A stretch of DNA of 64,000 bases, from assembly GCA_963070105.1 (NCBI GenBank), contig OY718803.1:583501-647500 (forward strand), written 5' to 3'. The notes under the pieces are model-generated. The model was not told the DNA's origin and made no database searches. It saw nothing but the letters and a program-made list of their open reading frames with translations. Source of the DNA: Litomosoides sigmodontis. Taxonomy: Eukaryota > Nematoda > Chromadorea > Rhabditida > Onchocercidae. Below are positions 61,268 through 64,000 of this stretch, piece after piece. Numbering within the stretch: position 1 is the first letter of the stretch; the number at the start of each line of letters is the position of its first letter. A program made the position numbers and the translations under genes.

Positions 61268-64000
61268 TCTTTCAGTTATTCGTTATTTTTCTGTGATAAG
61301 AAAAGAGGAAAAATTATTATGTCAGAATTCATATCAATATAACGGCAATTTGGAAATGACGTGAAAATAACGTGATATAAGTGAAAAATCATCAAAATAA
61401 TCATAGTTTCATTAGCACAAAATTGTGAATTTTCATTTCAGTAGCAGTGGCAAATGTAACAAAAGTCAGACATATTCCTCTTAATGCTAATTAATATAAA
61501 CGAGTAATATAACAGAAAATAAATGACATTTTTTTTAATTTGATAAAAAATCGGACTCAGTCAACTTTGATAGTCATCAAAAGACAATTTGTAACTGTTC
61601 GCAAAATACTTATGATGATATTTAACAAGTAGTTAAAGGGTAGTTCTGATTATGACAGCATAACGAGAGGTTGCGGGGTGCGGGAGGATAAGTACAATTT
61701 CTCCTCTCCTCTCGAACTTCTTCTTCTTGGGCGGAAGCGTAAGAATCTTTGGTAAAAGTGGAGAAATGAGATGTATTTTGCTCTCGTTGGACATTGGACC
61801 TGATGAAGATGGACATGCGCAGTTGTAGTTTCGATCGGTAGCCTACCTGAGCTATGGCTATAACCTACACGGGAAAATGTCGATAAACAAAAGTAGAGTA
61901 TAATTTATGGAAAGCAAAGAAATAAATATACAGATGTAAGATGTTAGTAAAATTTGAAATTTCAACAAAGAACTCCACCCATTCGCACCCATCTACCGAT
62001 CCACTCAATTCGGTACGACTTTTTGATAATTTCTTGTCGATAGAATTTTCTAACTCTCCCGCCCTCTCATTTCAATCTTCTGCTTTTCAATGTGTCACAC
62101 CTCTCAGGTTAACTCCACCTTTTTCGGTACAGTCACACCGTCTATCAATTTCCGTAAAACAAAACATAAGCTAACAGGTGACGATAAGCATTTCGAGCAC
62201 TTCAAATACTTTTTCAATTATCCTTCTCCTCGCCGCTCCTCAGTGCATATCAGTGAATCAAACATTTGTCGCTTGACTCTCGAGAAAACTATTGACCTAA
62301 TCTTCCTATTTCAAACACCTCTCGTCTGGCATTTAAAAAAGGGAAGTGAAGAATGCTAATTGAAAAGTGTAAAATATACGAAATCAAGTGGAAGTGTAAT
62401 GACTTTGATAAGTCTATTCCAGATTAGCCGTTCGATCGATGGATGACTTTCCGGTAAGAATGAAGCGGTGAGTGGTAGCCTTTCTAGCCTCCCACTACTC
62501 TCATTTGCAAAAATTCGATTTTTTTTTTGGAAAACAAAACTATCATTGATTCATTCATACAAAAAATTTATCAATCACTGTGAGCTGTAATACACATGCC
62601 TACTTGTCATTCTAATTTGTTATTTGCTATTTTTACTACTTTCCTGAAAATGCGTGAACGATTAAGAAATAACCTATTTTGGAAAAGTACCACAATAAGA
62701 GCCAATGATCTAATTCACTTATAATTTCAATTAGCAAATGCTAATCGCTCCTGTCATCCCAGAAAAAAGCAACAATGCTGCAAATTAGAGGTAAAAGCGG
62801 CGTTTATAACTTTGAGTAACGAATATATCGGTCATCACTACTGGTAATAAAGTTTTTCCGGAATACTGATGGATCTCTTTAACAATAAACGGTAAATGCA
62901 TGTTGATCAGATGGAATTTTCGATTGGTTTGTGTATTTTGTCCACTTTAGCTAACTTCGATGGTGTAGAATGTTGCTGACTTCCGCATCTGTCATCTTCT
63001 TCAAAAAAATCTCACCAATGATTTTTTTCTCACCGTTCACATTTTCCGCCATTGATCAGAGGAGACATATAAGAGGCACCCTTTTTCTATTTACCGATAA
63101 GTGACATTTTACATGTGTATGACCTTTCTTGGCTGTCCTTATGTGACCTTTAAAATATTCTCTTTCACTTGTCTCCTTCCCTGGAAAAAAAAACTCCACA
63201 CTTTACTTTCGTAATATATCAAATACTTTTGCAAGCTCCGTTGAATTCTTTTTCACTTTAAGACACAGCCAAATAAACTATGCGAAATTCTGAAATGACA
63301 AGATACCTTTGATTATTAGTTGTGCATAAAATGAAAGGGATCAAGTTTTCTTTTAAAAAACAATTCTTATTTTTTGTGCAAGCAAAAACGTTGAGGAATA
63401 ATTAAATGACGTGAACGTGGAATGAATTATTTTATGCCAAACCTAGCTACTTACGATAATAATTTTCGAAATGTTGCAAAGTTAGATTAGATTGAATTGC
63501 AAGATTATTGAAGAAAGAAGCCTTTCACAGCAATAATTGGTTGGAAGGACTAATCCTAAAATAGCTAACATTATAAGCTTTTTGAACCAAAGAGTTAATT
63601 AATGATCGGAATTTCACGTACAACTATTTAAACATAAAAAGACAGACACACTGTAATTGAATTAATGTTCCGATACACAACGAAATTGCAAAATGTTTAT
63701 TACACTGACAGTTTGAACGTAACATACGTACAAGCAAACGTAAACTTTACATTTTAACTTTTGTAATATGTCAAATATTTTTGCAAACTCTGTTGAATTT
63801 TAAGACGACGAAGTAAAGTGTGGAAAATTACGCAATAACGAAATACCTTCGTAGTGTTTGTATTCGAACGTGCAAGAAAAAGTTTGGCGTAATTTGCACC
63901 GTGTGATTTCAGTTTATTACTTTGCTTCCTTTTGTGTTGAAGTTATAGCAGAGATGGCAACACAGTATCTTTAACAAATGTAATCAGAAAATTTCAAATT
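61268..64000. other. Terminal intergenic interval
   Basis: About 2.7 kb of AT-rich DNA upstream of the secreted-protein gene. Short open frames near 61.6-62.4 kb lack domains and splice partners. A diverged repeat pair lies at 63211-63849. The promoter of the minus-strand secreted-protein gene is expected just above 61267. Confidence 0.5.
63211..63849. repeat. Pair of diverged direct repeats about 550 bases apart
   Basis: The first copy starts at 63211 (GTAATATATCAAATAC...) and the second at 63763 (GTAATATGTCAAATAT...). Both continue with TTTTGCAA, then a TTGAATT block, TTTAAGAC, and end near GATACC/AATACC about 85-100 bases later. They differ by scattered substitutions and a few small gaps, so this is an old duplication or two copies of a dispersed element. 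Confidence 0.7.

Overview
The window is nuclear DNA of a metazoan, most likely a clade III parasitic nematode of the filarial type. The evidence is a strongly AT-rich sequence, short introns (about 70-850 bases inside compact genes) with T-rich TTTCAG acceptors, a nematode cuticle collagen, a divergent-loop cyclophilin of the C. elegans CYP-3 kind, and in-frame multi-exon homologues of conserved animal genes. No bacterial operon, ribosomal RNA, CRISPR array or complete transposon was seen. All exon models were assembled by hand from splice consensus, reading-frame continuity and family knowledge. Every intron phase listed is consistent, but no transcript or alignment was available.

Layout: (1) 198-3794, plus strand: the C-terminal three quarters of mitochondrial FAD-dependent glycerol-3-phosphate dehydrogenase with its EF-hand tail. 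(2) 6862-19741, minus strand: a 28-exon single-pass receptor with four Ig domains, five FN3-like domains and a cytoplasmic tail of about 325 residues. One of its introns hosts (3) an intronless cyclophilin on the opposite strand (15066-15746). (4) 19742-34541: a long gene-poor interval rich in microsatellites, including about 590 bases of uninterrupted AAT repeat, and two long fold-back hairpins. (5) 34542-36796, plus: a complete seven-exon cuticle collagen. (6) 36797-42615: AT-rich intergenic DNA. (7) 42616-45390, plus: a complete NDRG-family protein. (8) 45391-49341: intergenic DNA with an orphan exon-like segment and an anomalous GC-rich island. (9) 49342-58198, plus: a complete 23-exon SCAF4/SCAF8-type RNA polymerase II CTD-binding protein with CID, polyglutamine, RS and RRM regions. 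(10) 60091-61267, minus: a two-exon gene for a small secreted protein that I do not recognise.

The genes do not form a pathway; this is an ordinary stretch of animal chromosome. The points most worth a second look are the cyclophilin nested antisense in a receptor intron, the unusual cysteine-bearing FN3-like region of that receptor, two introns that only make sense with GC rather than GT donors (one of them placed so that its retention ends the SCAF protein early), the unrecognised secreted protein, three long near-perfect hairpins, and the GC-rich island.
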